64,000 bases of DNA from Megamerina dolium (Eukaryota; Arthropoda; Insecta; Diptera; Megamerinidae). Position 1 is the first letter of the stretch; every line of letters begins with the position of its first letter. Positions 36,221 to 49,251 of this stretch are shown here, in pieces. The DNA is taken from assembly GCA_963854835.1 (NCBI GenBank), contig OY978526.1, positions 12,913,277 to 12,977,276 of the forward strand, in the 5' to 3' direction. The translations under genes and the position numbers were made by a program. The notes below the pieces were generated by a model that was not told the DNA's origin, searched no databases, and was given only the letters and a program-made list of their open reading frames with translations.

Positions 36221-38126
36221 CATTCGCTCGGTGTATGTATATACAATGTACAATGTAAATAGCCACTGCTTTGTTTGTCGCACAATATCGTTGAGATATT
36301 CAAATATAGAAAACGTGCAATAAAAAAGACATTACGATAAGGAAAATCACTATCTATACATACGTTATAATAATAGATAGTATGTAATCTTGCTGTTTTT
36401 CTATTTAGAAGGAAATTTAATGAGTTTTTTCTATTCAGCTTGAATTGCCAAAAATCAAAAAAAAGATCATATATGGCAAGTGTATTATTTCGAAGGGTTA
36501 ACATACTTGTATATGCATGAAAATATGTATGTACGTAGGTACATACGTATGTCACATATGGATCCATTAAATGGCGTTCACTCAATGTCTTATACAAAAT
36601 GATGAAAGATGAACCAAAAAATAAAAAAAAAATTAAAGAAATAAGTTATATGTAAAGAGAATACCATGACACGTTGTATCCCATCTAATGAGGTCACGCT
36701 GATGTTGTGGTACTGATGGTAAGATCTGAGATAACACTCAAATGTCATTCAAATGCTGATACAGATGATACTCTTATTTACCACTACTATATATGTTATA
36801 TGCTACATGTTACTCTTTTACATAGTTGGCAATCATTTTCTATTTATATTGTATATATACGTAGATATATGTGACACATATATATATACATATACATATA
36901 TCCAAACATACACTTATACAATATAGATATAAGATGATGCTAGTTGATAGTTGCTTTGGCAACAAACTACAAATGCAACAGCAGCGCAATGGCATCATTT
37001 CTCTTTTAATGTGAGCACTGCAAACTGATATTTGCTTTGACCTGATGTTTCTTCAACTTTCATCTCTCATACTTTTATTACTTACATCTTGTTTGTACAT
37101 GAATATTATGATATGAGGACATATGAAGAATTCGTTCAACTTGGCATCAATTGCTTCTGCTGCTTCTGTATTGCATTTCATTTATGACACTTGAAATGCA
37201 GTTGCATTAGGAGCATACATACAAGTTAGTCGTCGCCATCATCAGTAGTACTAGCAGCAGTAGCATCATCATGTTCTTCTATTTTTATTGATGTGAGGCC
37301 AAAGCAACGGATGTTGCTATTGGCGAATGATATGGTGACGACTCTTATCTATTGAGGCATCAATGTTATACATCCTTACACTCTTTCGTACATACATTTG
37401 AACTCATACACTCATGCACATATAGAGCAGTGAAAATAATTATCATAATTTTAAATTCATAAATAGATGCTATGCTCCAATGCATTGCCGCTACATATTT
37501 CTTGTAGTATCCTCCTTGTAACAAATGTCATCAATTATTTATGGATATTAATATTTCAATTGTATATAATAGCAACTCAATGCAATGTAATAGAATGTAC
37601 ATACTTATATATAAAAATACGATATAATTATTACAAAAGTATGCTTAAGACTAGGTTGTTGCATAATCCAATAACAGTTGCCACAAGTTTTATATATGGT
37701 AATATATGTACTATATATATGTTAGGTAGGTAAGAATGAATATGTTTTGAAATTAATTAGAAATGAAAATAATAAATTCAATTGAAATTGAATACATTGC
37801 GGTAGCGGATGCTCCCAATAGAGAAAATCTTATTTCAGAAGCACTAGCTATTTTATAAATCAATTATATGGGTTTTAAACGCACATCCCCCTTTTTAGGG
37901 CATATAAAAAAAGCAGTCTAGAATATATTTTATTATAAATCGGAATTCTGAAATTGTTTCTTATTTTTAGTTTTCCTAAATTCACTCAGCTCTTTTCATA
38001 ATTTCAAACTTTTAACTTATTCTCCACTGTATTATCTACACGTTAAATTTATTATTATTTCACCAATTTGTTTACTATTATGATTATGATTATGATTATT
38101 ATTATTATGATTGTCCCTCATTACAG
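36221..38126 (+). other. Large intron, fifth segment
   Basis: AT-rich DNA with short ACGTAC/TATG repeats and (GATTAT)n near 38080-38110. It ends with the CTCATTACAG acceptor of the candidate cassette exon. Confidence 0.55.
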
Positions 38127-38171
38127 ATGGACTTATTGATCTATCATCTTTTCTTAACCACGGCTTGTCAG
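38127..38171 (+). CDS. Possible 45-nt symmetric cassette exon of the adhesion gene
   Basis: This stretch lies between a CTCATTACAG acceptor (ending 38126) and a GTTAGT donor (from 38172). It accepts phase 1 from 18747 and leaves in phase 1. Joined this way it reads DGLIDLSSFLNHGLS with no stop and feeds into 41158. Because the length is a multiple of three and both phases are 1, it could be skipped without changing the frame. That would give two linker lengths between the FN3 domain and the GPI tail. Support is phase plus splice-site quality only; there is no domain signature, so a chance match inside a 22-kb intron remains possible. Confidence 0.5.
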
Positions 38172-38295
38172 GTTAGTTTTGTGGCACTAACAAAGGCGCA
38201 CCAACACTCTTTACTCTTTTCTTCTTCTTCGTCTTTACATTTTTTTAATAATATCTAAATATGTTTTCACTCTTTCGCTCTTTCTCTCTCTCTCA

Positions 38296-38327
<32 letters not shown>

Positions 38328-39159
38328 TTGAACTTGTATCTAAATATTTAATTATTGAAATTTATGATTTCTTTATGTTGCATGTACTAAATTTTCTACT
38401 TGTTATTGTATCTATTTGTTTTTGCATGTTTTTTCCATCTTTCTCACTTTCTCTCTGTATCTCTTCCTCTTTGCCTTCTTCTAATTGTATATAATTATAT
38501 TTTAGTTTCTTAAACTATAGAAATCGTATAGTAGGTTTTGCAATATTGAATCTACTAGATGAACCAATGCCCTGTATGTAGATATTGTATAATGTAGAAA
38601 TTTTTGAAAAAATTGAAAGAATTGAGCTTGTAAGCAAGTAATATTGTAAGTCGATATGCCATATAGCTTGGTTCTAAGAAGTAGCCAGTATTGTTATTAG
38701 TATTGAACTTGATGTATCAGAGATTATAATATCGACCTTTGGAAAACAACTAGATGGTAACACGAAAAAGACGAACTAATGCAGCAAATGATCTGGGGAT
38801 GATTGCACTACTTCCGGCAGCATTTTGTTCCGTATTACAAAGTGTTATAAATTTTGAAATATTTTTTTAAAATAAAAGTATTGAAATTATGACTGATGAC
38901 GTTGCAAACTCTCGTTTACTCCTAAGAGGTGATCCACCACAAAACTATTTACGTATTTATAAATTCCAGTTTGACCACTTGTAAACCGATCCTAGATTGA
39001 TTTCTGGTCATACATACAACCTACCTATACCCCTTCCCCATTAAGAAGACTACCTTAAAAAACGTATATAAAAAGTCCTGTAGGTTAAGTTAGGTTATCG
39101 TGACTGCTCTCACTGGACACACTTAGGCCAGAAAGGCCGATTGTGAAACCACCGAGCTG
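38172..39159 (+). other. Intron after the candidate cassette exon
   Basis: Begins GTTAGT. Contains a (CT)n array at 38280-38321 and AT-rich DNA; no further exon found. Confidence 0.55.
38280..38321. repeat. (CT)n microsatellite
   Basis: About 20 CT units with one CACT interruption. Confidence 0.9.
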
Positions 39160-39436
39160 TACGTGTTAAATTTGGAGAGTATTAGAAGGCACCTACTTAT
39201 ACTAGCCGATTCCGAACGGCAGAGCCCTTGTGACTTTGTTTTGTGGCAGAGCTCTTTTCAAAAGCATTTCTGGCAAATTATTACTGCCGGAAAAATTGCC
39301 AATTCATGCCGACAGGTGGGTACCGTTCGAAATAAAAATCTTTTCGATATCAAATTTTGTTATACTTCTACCGGGGATTGAACCAACCCACAACCTACAG
39401 ATCCGAAGGTTGAGCGACTGAGCTACGGCACCCACA
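39160..39436 (-). mobile_element. tRNA-derived SINE, copy 3
   Basis: Minus-strand copy. The tRNA-like head is at the right (GAGCTACGGCACCCAC end at 39421-39435), and the B-box region is GATTGAACC at about 39377. The 3' tail is cut at about 39160. It is followed by an ~85-bp flank that is repeated after copy 4. Confidence 0.8.
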
Positions 39437-39530
39437 ACAAAAAAGTCCTGTAAATCGACAATGAACATAATTACGCGGAAATCAACCTTTGAGCAATGAA
39501 ATATGATACATACTAAATGGCATCCATCGC
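39437..39530. repeat. Duplicated SINE flank, first copy
   Basis: AAAGTCCTGTAAATCGACAA to TCCATCG; a diverged copy occurs at about 39876-39962. The start AAAAAGTCCTGTA also occurs at about 39068. Confidence 0.75.
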
Positions 39531-39870
39531 CAAATAAATATTTGGCAGATATAAGCCCCGAAGTGCTCTTTGACCGAGCTTCTCTTCCATTAATGATGTG
39601 CGCGTTAAATTTTGGACAGTATTAGAAGGGATCTAATTACTTTAGCTGGTTCCGAACGGCAGAACTCTTGCGACATCACCTTTTCTGAGCTTTGTCAAAA
39701 AGTTATTTTAGAAGCTTTTCCATGGAAAATTGTTACTGCCGGAAGAATTGCAAATGGCTTGTCGACAGGTGGGTTTCTGTTGTTATGATTATTATGCTTC
39801 AGCCGGGGTTTGAACCTACGACCTACAGATCAGAACGTCAACACAATAACCACTGAGCTACAGCACCCAC
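39531..39870 (-). mobile_element. tRNA-derived SINE, copy 4
   Basis: Minus-strand, nearly complete: tail AATAAATATTTGGCAG at the left, body with GTTCCGAACGGCAGAAC, tRNA-like head at the right ending GAGCTACAGCACCCAC. Together with its flank it forms a second tandem unit after copy 3. Confidence 0.82.
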
Positions 39871-39875
39871 AAAAA

Positions 39876-39962
39876 AAAATAGTCCGGTATATCGACAATT
39901 AACATAATTACCCGCGAATCAACCGTAGAGCAGTGAAATACATATTAAATGGCCTCCATCGA
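39876..39962. repeat. Duplicated SINE flank, second copy
   Basis: Diverged copy of 39437-39530 (TATCGACAATTAACATAATT and TAAATGGCCTCCATCG). Confidence 0.75.
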
Positions 39963-41157
39963 TTTTTCTGACGAAATGGTTTTTAATTCTACCTTAACTT
40001 ACCCGTTAGATCGACTCGATAGATTTTCTCTGCTACAAACTTATGTTCTTTACCTTTTATAAAAAGAGGAAATTTGTATTTGTATGGGAAATATTATTGC
40101 AAAATTATTAACCATAAGTTTCACAAATCTATGATCGATTTCCACTCAATTATAGGGACACTTGCATTAAATACATGAACGTTCTTTTATAATTCTCAAA
40201 TGGTTTATTCGATATTAATTACAATAATGTCTATATGAAAAGATTTTGTAAAATCGCAATTTCAATACGTATATAAATAATAAACCAAAGAATAAAGTGA
40301 AATATTCTACACTAAAAGCTCAAATAAAAATTGCAAATGCATTTATAAAAGAACTCACACATAAATGCATTTGCACTTAGTACTGCTTTTGAAGTAAAAA
40401 AAAAAACAAATGAAAAAAAAATAATAGAATCGCAATTCCGGTATACCTGCAACTCCATTAGATTTAAGCAACCACAGCATTGAAGTATAACACATTCAAA
40501 TTTTGTCCATTACATTACACTGACTGTATTGTGGTCTTTTGTGGCTCCTGCTTTACTTTGTCTATTCATATCAGCCAGCATAGTTTTAATCAAAATGCAA
40601 AAATCCAATGATGATATGATATGTTGAAATAAGTATTTACAATTGCAATGGGGCAAACATGACAATCTGCATATATTGGTTGCCGCTATCTCCATTAATT
40701 TAGAGATGTTGTATGTTGAATCGTATTTTTCCAATTTTTTTCACTGCACTGCATCAATCATATCAAAGGATAATTGCATTTTCAACACTTTGGTTTGTTG
40801 GCTCTGTTTGGTTGGTTGGTTGAGTGATATCTTCAAAATGTGTGTAAATGTGCGCATTTGCACATATGTACAAATTGTACGGTCCTCATCACACGTAACA
40901 CTCAAAGAGCATCTGTTAATGGTGTGCTGATGCTGCATGAATGTTTATTTCGTCAATGTTAGTTGGGTTGATTAAAATTTTTTACATTGATGCATTTTGC
41001 GGTATTTTGTTTACATTTTTTTTTTTTTTTTTTTTTTTTATTGTAAATACATATGTTTGTACATATATTTCAATTTATTTGTGAAAAAAAAAAAACGATA
41101 ATTAATTTTATTAAAATTAAAGTTTCATTAAATATCATCTTTATATCTCTTTTACAG
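39963..41157 (+). other. Intron before the terminal coding exon
   Basis: AT-rich DNA ending with long T runs (about 41017-41040) and the TCTCTTTTACAG acceptor. No other exon seen. Confidence 0.6.
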
Positions 41158-41306
41158 ATAATGAGATGCGAGATTTAAGTGTCACCTATTATGGCAATGG
41201 CAGTAATAAAAGATGCAAACTTCAACAGAACTTCTTAGAGCTATCATGCATAGTGGTGATTTTAGTGAACATATTCTCTCTATTTAATTTTGTTTCATTA
41301 ATATAG
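41158..41306 (+). CDS. Terminal coding exon: C-terminus with GPI-attachment-like hydrophobic tail
   Basis: The acceptor is a pyrimidine-rich TCTCTTTTACAG ending at 41157. Entering in phase 1 gives DNEMRDLSVTYYGNGSNKR and then a hydrophobic stretch ending LFNFVSLI before TAG at 41304-41306. Small residues (Asn-Gly-Ser, about 41202-41212) sit a short distance upstream of the C-terminal hydrophobic run, which ends the protein with no cytoplasmic tail. That is the layout of a GPI-anchor signal, as known for klingon and many lachesin/LSAMP-type proteins; a single-pass membrane end without cytoplasmic tail is the alternative. Frame, acceptor and the biochemical character of the end all agree. The visible exons joined give 909 nt including stop, an exact multiple of three. 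Confidence 0.82.
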
Positions 41307-41414
41307 ATATATAGTGTATACAGTGTAATTCTCGTTTAGTTTATAACATAAATTTTATATTAAATTCGTTTAAGTAAAATGTTTTCCGTAAAATATATAG
41401 TAGACGTCAATAAA
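41307..41414 (+). terminator. Start of 3' UTR with nearest AATAAA polyadenylation signal
   Basis: The first AATAAA after the stop is at 41409-41414, about 100 nt downstream, in AT-rich DNA. The region beyond is also very A-rich, with further AATAAA copies, so a longer 3' UTR through distal sites cannot be excluded. Confidence 0.35.
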
Positions 41415-44400
41415 TGCACTCAATATGAAATTTCAGGAAATATTAAATGAAGCAGTTTTTTTTTTTTGATTTTCTTAATAAAATAATTTTATTTATATTT
41501 TCTTGAAATATTTTTTTTTAACAAAATAAAAGTATATACAGTATAAATATATAAGAATATGAAAAATTAAATTGATAAATAAATAAATTAATGTATGTAT
41601 ATGTATAAAACAAAAAGAATATCTAGATAAATTCCTCTTTATATCTCCTTACAATGTCCACTCCCAATTCCTTTTCCACATTTGCACCAGCCCATTCTTA
41701 ACCAAAATTCATATGAATATGCACAAATTTCAATGAAATTCTTAACTTTTCCATCATACCATATATGTACAATTATTAGATACAATTCAAATGAAATAAA
41801 CAATCAAATCAACCATGAAATAAGAACAAATAAATAAATAAATAATGAAATATACAATTTTCCGACAACAGTCATATGTAAATATAAATACTTTATTGCA
41901 TAATTTTAGGATAATCAAATCAAAATATCACTGCAGTATATTTTTAACTTGACTGATTGCGCTCCCTCCTTCGATTAATATTATCATCATAGTACTGCTT
42001 ACATTTGAGTTCTATCATGTTTCTCATTCTAAGTAGATAGTGAATTGCTCTCTGTGAACTAGTTATGTAACTAGGTACAGGCAACAATTAACTACATTCA
42101 TTGACAAAGAAGCAATGCAACATATGAGCTAGTGATTGCAGAGAGAGTCAGTCATGAAAAAAATGTACTGCTGTGATATAAAATCTGTGTATGTGCGTAA
42201 ATACGTATTTAGTAGATAATGATATGAAGAATTATATTGAGTAATTGAAAAATAAAGAAGCAAGAAACTACTTTAAAGCTAATAAGATCAACAAAACCAA
42301 CCAACAAGAATATTTCTAGATTTTTAGTATAAAATTTATTAGTGACAAATTCCAGCAACAACAACAACAACAAATTTTCGAAGGATAGTGCAGCAAGTAA
42401 AGTAAAGCAAGTAATTTGTAAAATTTGCTATATTAAATTTATTATGAAATTTCTAAGCAATTGCTTAGATTGCAACAATACAAATTACAGTAAATATGAT
42501 ATCTTAACTTATAGCATAGCCAACATAGATAGATTGAAACAAGAACTAAGCAATTTTTTTTCACATTTCACAATTCCAAGCAATTACTTGCTATATTTCA
42601 TAGAAATTTTCAACTAGGAAGCAATTGCTTAATTTATATGATTACCTTTTCATTAGCATGAGCGAGCCATCAATTAAAAAAAAAATGTGTACATATATGC
42701 ATAATATGCTCCTTTAATAGGAAAAGCAGGTAAATATTTGAATACTTTAAATGGAAGTTAGTTTCTTGTTAAGCATTTACTTTATTTTGAGTATGTACGT
42801 TCGATCATTATCCTGAAGATTGTAAATACTAAACGTTGGTATAATCTACATAATTTGATGAAAAACTGAAAGATCATAATAAATATAATAGTTAAATTAT
42901 TAACATTTGTGTCATATTAAAACAGAACAAAATCGGAATGTGAAATTTTGTAACAAATTATGCTTCATGCTATAAAGAATACAATTTGAAGCTTTTCTTG
43001 CATTTTCATCGTATACATAAATACCATATACATACTCGTACATTATACCATAAGTCATATGTAATAAATCTATTATATTTTTCCATTTCTCTAATAGAAC
43101 AAAATTATGTAAATTATTTTCAGTAATTTTTATTTTAATTTTTTTTTTTCCGATTTGGTTCAATGAAAATGATTCATTTTGTTTATAAGACCAAATTTTT
43201 AATTCAGTTACTCTTATTGAAAATCGTATAAATCGTATTAAATATAATATTTTAGATACCAGCCAATGCAGTAAGCAATCAAGTCAGCTAATGAAACCTC
43301 TTCTAATTTGGAACTATTTGGAAAAATCGTCCTTGTTTCCATAATACGCCCTAAGAAATGAATTCTATCATATATATCGGCATACATTGACTAAGTGACC
43401 AGTTGTACGTAAAATTCATAAGAAATCTTGTGTTCCATAGGTCACACTGAATTTAAAGAAGACATTTTGGAATATTCAAATGAAAAAAATTAACAATCTT
43501 TAGTTAAAATTATTAATACAATTAGATATTCATTAATGTTTAGCAATAAGTATAGTATTGTTTATAAAATAAGTGTAAATATTTTAATGAAAAGAAATTC
43601 CATCATAAATGAAGATCAAAGTAAATATATTTATTATGAAATATTTAATCATAGAGAGCAAATAAATATTTAAACTAATTAATTCAAATTAATTGAAATG
43701 TGAAAACCAACTCTATGGTATTACTTTTGGAACCACCAACCAATTTAAGTGAATGCATTGTAATTATATTTTTTTGTTCTCTTGTATAAAACAATATATA
43801 GTACTCGATATATACAAATATATTGTATAATTATAAAAGACAAAGAAATAGAAATAAAATACGAACGAGAGAGAAACAAATTCAACTATAATGCGATGGC
43901 AGATAAAATAAAAGAATATTATTGAATTAAAAATAGACTAATTTGAAATTTAATGAAAATTATATTTTTTAATTACATTCTTTGAATTCATTGTTATTTT
44001 CTTTTTCATTAAATATGACAGTGGATTTTCATTGATGAGAGAGAAGAGTCAAAATTGCCGCATTTTTGGTTGCAACATTATATATTACTTTCATTAAAGT
44101 GAAGGAATTCTATTTTATTTTTCTGAGCTTATTTACATTTTCTTTCCACATTTTACTATTGTTGATTTCATTTTAGATCCATATGCAGCATTTTCAAAAC
44201 TATATAAATGCCAATCTAAGAAGAAGAAGAAATTTAATAGATTAAATTGAAGAAATCTTATTGAAAATATGCCGAAAGAAAAATATTATTTATAAATTCC
44301 ATAAGTAAATATAAAAAAGAGCTACAAAAAAAAAATTCAAAAATTCTAATTACTTATATAAAATTAAATAGAATATAATTTTCAAATCTCAAGAAATTAA

Positions 44401-46990
44401 TATAAAGAAAAAAACATCAAAAATTAAATATACAGAAAAATGAAATAAATCAAATTTATGGCCATAGACAATTCATTTTACTCTTACATATATGTATACA
44501 TAGTGTGTTTCAAAAGTGTTTCAATCGGCTTACACAATAGCGCCATTTGTGAAATATGAGTGAATTTTAAAACATGAAACCCACTCTGAAAGACGTAGGC
44601 CTTAAAACTCACTCATATCCTAATCGATAAGCACTATTATGTTAGCCTACTGAACATCACCGCAAAAAATTTCTGAAATACATTGTATATATATATATTG
44701 TATGTATGTATATGGTGGTAGGAGAATGTAATGCTAATATTTAAGTAAATTAATTTAAAAATTATTATATTATATTATATAAATATTATATATAAATATT
44801 GATATAAATTATAATAAAAATATAAATAAAAATATTTGTATAAGTATATATAAATATTATTAATAAACGTATACATATATATATGTATTGTATAATTATA
44901 GAAACAGAAATATACAAAAAAAAAAAACCAAATTATCTTTAACTATAAAAATATGAAAATGTGGAAATACATAAAAAACAAAAAAATCAATAAAAATAAT
45001 ATAAATAAAAAAAATCAACAATTTCATAAAAATCTCTATTAACATTCATACACATTCATACATTCATATATTCATGCATTCGCAAAAAAAAAAATTCTCA
45101 TTTACACTAACACAAATCCACACACACACATTCTATATACTACAAACTTTCATATGTACATTAATAAGTATTTATTTATATGTACGTAGTAATACTCGTA
45201 TATGTTTAGTTAATTAATCTATATATGATATATATATATATACATGTATGTATGAGCTACTTTTGTATTTAGTTCAGCTTAATTTTTAACAACAACAAAA
45301 AAAATCAAGAAAATTGCAAAAAAACAAATGCTAATGATGCAAAATAAGTGTAAACAAAAACACAAATAAAACATTCTGATAATGATAATGATAATGATGA
45401 TAATGATGATGATGATGATGATGGTCATAATAATCATGATGATGTTGATGATGATGAACACTTATATTGAGTATATATTTGTTTATTTTGTAAAATTTTT
45501 AAAAACTAAACAAATAAAGTCGATATTACCATATAAATGTATTTCATGTTGTTTTTTCATATTTTTGGACTAGATATTATTGATATTGAAAGTGTAAAGT
45601 ATATGTAGGCGAATGGATTTCTAACGTATATCTATAAAAAAAAGAAAAGTGGTAAGTTTAATAAAAGATTTCAATTAACAAAGGCTTTTTTTCTCTAAGC
45701 TTACTTATATAGAGCTCTTTTGGGTTCAAAGAAGTTATTTCTGATATTTATTTTAAAGCTATTTTTCAACAAAAAAAAATTATTTTATCGTTTTTGCAAA
45801 AACATCCTAATTTTTGGAATATTTTCTAAACATTTTAGACCTTCTCACATTGAGGATGGACTACTGTAAAAATTGAACTCTAAAGGACTTAAAGAATTTT
45901 TTATTTTACAGGAAGAAAAAATGGTACGGATTTCTTATATTTTAAATTTCGCACACTTAAAATCGATTTTCGAGCTTTAATTTCTTATTTACAATTGCTT
46001 AAAATTGCCCATAAAATATCGCTAACAAGTGTAAAAGGTCAATTTTTGCCACTCCTTATAATTTGACCTCTTCTAATATACACACACACACATGAATTTA
46101 TAAATGCAATAATAATTTTGAAAAATAATAATAATAATTTAGTAAAAATTTGAAACTTAAAAAAATATCACATTTATTTTACATCAAAGTTAAATTATAA
46201 ACGATCTCTATATGTGAATATAAATTTTATGAGTAAAATATAGCAATTTTATAATTAATGCTTCTTTTAAATTTTACCTATAAAATCGTATACTTCTTAA
46301 ATATGAAATAAACCAACGAAGTAGCAAAGATATGTTTGTCGCTTTAGTGTGAATTCGGTATTTCATCTTTCAATATAAAATACCAATAACTATGATTTTA
46401 AATCAATCTTAATTAGCAGCTAGTCATGATGTTGAGTCCAAAGTACTAAGTAATTTAATTGACAGTTGTGAATGGTGATTTCTCACTGGGATTCTTACCA
46501 GATAATAGGAAATGAACCAGCGAATTCTTTAGTCATAGCATGTCAAGCATGATAATTTTATCTTATAGCAGAAATTAAAAAGTAAATAATTGTGGCTCAA
46601 TAAATTCGCATGCCAATAAATCGTTGTGTCAATTAACCCGTATTATGTTTCAATAAACCAGTATCATATTATATGCATGTAGTACAAACACATGTATGAT
46701 TAAACTGTAGCTCAAATATTTATAGAAAATTTATTACACGCATAGTGAAATTTTACATGGATATATATATGTTTAAAAACACAGCAGCAACAACAACAAC
46801 AAAAATATATCATTAAAACAAATTAAAATATATCAATAATAAGCTTTAAAAATAATCTTTATATGAATATCCACATTGCCTGCTAGTTAATGGGCAATAT
46901 GCAATGTATCTCGACAATGTGGTAAGGATTCGTATGCAGACGTATGCATATTATTCGTGGTGATTGGTTGCAATTGCAATTGAACCACAC
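41415..46990 (+). other. A-rich 3' flank or extended 3' UTR
   Basis: Extremely AT-rich, with many poly-A runs and several AATAAA motifs, no open frame with domain content, and a GAT array at about 45380-45450. It could be an extended 3' UTR of the adhesion gene or plain flank; sequence alone cannot decide. Confidence 0.45.
45380..45450. repeat. (GAT)n / (AATGAT)n compound microsatellite
   Basis: GATAATGAT then GAT units with interruptions; gives spurious poly-Met and poly-Ile frames. Confidence 0.9.
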
Positions 46991-47115
46991 GATTTTCAAT
47001 AGTTGTATGATACAGTTGTGTGGTTGAATAAATTCGATGCAATCCAAAAAAAAAAACGGCATGCTACTCATTTGTATTGTGGGATACATACATACAGCGC
47101 CAATAAATAAAATGG

Positions 47116-47117
<2 letters not shown>

Positions 47118-47208
<91 letters not shown>
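47118..47208. repeat. Long (TA)n array
   Basis: About 45 TA units, nearly perfect. Confidence 0.95.
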
Positions 47209-47211
<3 letters not shown>

Positions 47212-47386
47212 CAGCCAAAGCATTATTGATGAAATCATCAAATAAATAAGTGAGTACAAGCATATTGTGTTAAAATACAAACACGTATTTGTGTATGTGT
47301 GCGTGTGTGTACGTGAGTATGTTGCTGATGATTGGAGAAATGTGGCAATTGTCAATTTTGGTTTGTGGCTCTGCTACTGGTGGTGA

Positions 47387-47393
<7 letters not shown>

Positions 47394-47429
<36 letters not shown>

Positions 47430-47460
47430 GATAATGATGATGATGATGATAATAATGATG
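47394..47460. repeat. (GAT)n microsatellite with interruptions
   Basis: GAT/GCT-rich tract read as poly-Asp or poly-Ser depending on strand. Confidence 0.9.
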
Positions 47461-47976
47461 TTGGTGATGGTTTGAATAAATGTAATGATTGCATTTGAAA
47501 TTTCATTTCGAAAATGTATAAAATTCAGAAAATAGAAAAAAATTATAACATATTGTTAACAATTGAAAAAATTTAATTTACAATGCAACACTAAAAATCT
47601 CTAAAATATCTAATATGTAAATCAAACATATGCAAGCCATAGTATAATTTTAAATGTTTTTGTGTTTTCATGCCGACGTTTTAAAAACAGCTAAAGTTTT
47701 ACTTTTATTATGATTCTTGTTGTTGATGTTGTAGTTGTTATTGTTGTGTATTTTAACTTTGGGTTTTTAGCTCTAGCTGTTGATGTTGTATACATAGTAC
47801 TTAACAACTCTCAACAACGACAACATTATTGTACACTACAACATACGAGTATGTTTGTACGATTCTATGCTCACTGAAATGTATACACAATAAGAACAAA
47901 AAAATAAAAATAAATATAAATGAAAATCTAAATATTTATACACATACATAACATAACAGAACAGAGTAGTTACAAT

Positions 47977-48280
<304 letters not shown>

Positions 48281-48874
48281 ATCCTGACCGAGTAAAAGAA
48301 AAAAAAAAAAAACATCAAAAAATGACTACAACACAAACATTATGAATTATGTGCACAAAAACATTTACAAAGTACTTTTTAAATCATCACTTGCATTTCG
48401 TTCACATACAATCATCAACATTTTTTCCACATTTTTTTTAATTTTTTTTTTTCTTGTTTCATAGAAATGCATAAATTGTTGAATATTTTGATACAAGCGT
48501 ATTTAGCATGTATGGCATCAGTGTATATGAGCATATGATAATTACATATCTTTAATACTTAACAAAAAAGTGTTTGAATTTAATCCAAATTTATCTCACT
48601 TGGATTAATTTTAATTCTCACAAAATTATAAATTGTCTGCCATTCGTTAAATAAATGTTTAATAAAACTTTTTTTTATATATATGTGAATATTTAAAAAT
48701 AAAGCATATCTACTTTTCAAAATTTTTCGAACATATTTGGTTGATCAGATTTTCAATCCTTCAATCGTTTGATGGATAAAGTCTGCTTGAATAAAGTCTG
48801 CTCTACACCTGAACTACTATACTACGAGTATATCAAGGATCGAAATAATGCTAAGCGACCAATATAAAGGTAGA

Positions 48875-48885
48875 TAGATATGAAG
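48875..48885. repeat. SINE target-site duplication, left
   Basis: TAGATATGAAG, exact copy at 49241-49251. Confidence 0.8.
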
Positions 48886-49240
48886 GGTGGGTGCCGTAGC
48901 TCAGTAGTTACTGCATTGGCTATCTGGTCTGTAGGTTGTGAGTTCAATCTCCGGCTGATGCACAATTGTAACATCGAACAGATTTTTCTTTCGAATGGTA
49001 CCCATCTGTCGGCAAGCAACTGGCAATTCTTCCGGTAGTAACAATTTGCCATGAAAAGTCTTCTGAAAGAGTTCTGTGACAAAGCTCAGAAAACGATTTC
49101 CGCCGTTCGGAATCAGCTAATATAAGTAGGTCCCTTCTAATGTTGCCTCAAATTTAACACGTACAATAGTACTGGAAAAAGAAACTCGACCAAAGGTGCC
49201 GTCGGATCCTATAAGTGCCACATATTTATTTCTTTTTTTT
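48886..49240 (+). mobile_element. tRNA-derived SINE, copy 5, full length with target duplication
   Basis: A 355-bp copy with head GGTGGGTGCCGTAGCTCAG, A-box-like region 48897-48908, B-box-like GAGTTCAATCTCC, a ~200-bp non-tRNA body and a T-rich 3' end (CATATTTATTTCTTTTTTTT). An 11-bp direct repeat flanks it. This defines the full family unit: tRNA-like head, unique body, T-rich tail instead of poly-A. Confidence 0.88.
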
Positions 49241-49251
49241 TAGATATGAAG
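49241..49251. repeat. SINE target-site duplication, right
   Basis: Exact copy of 48875-48885. Confidence 0.8.
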
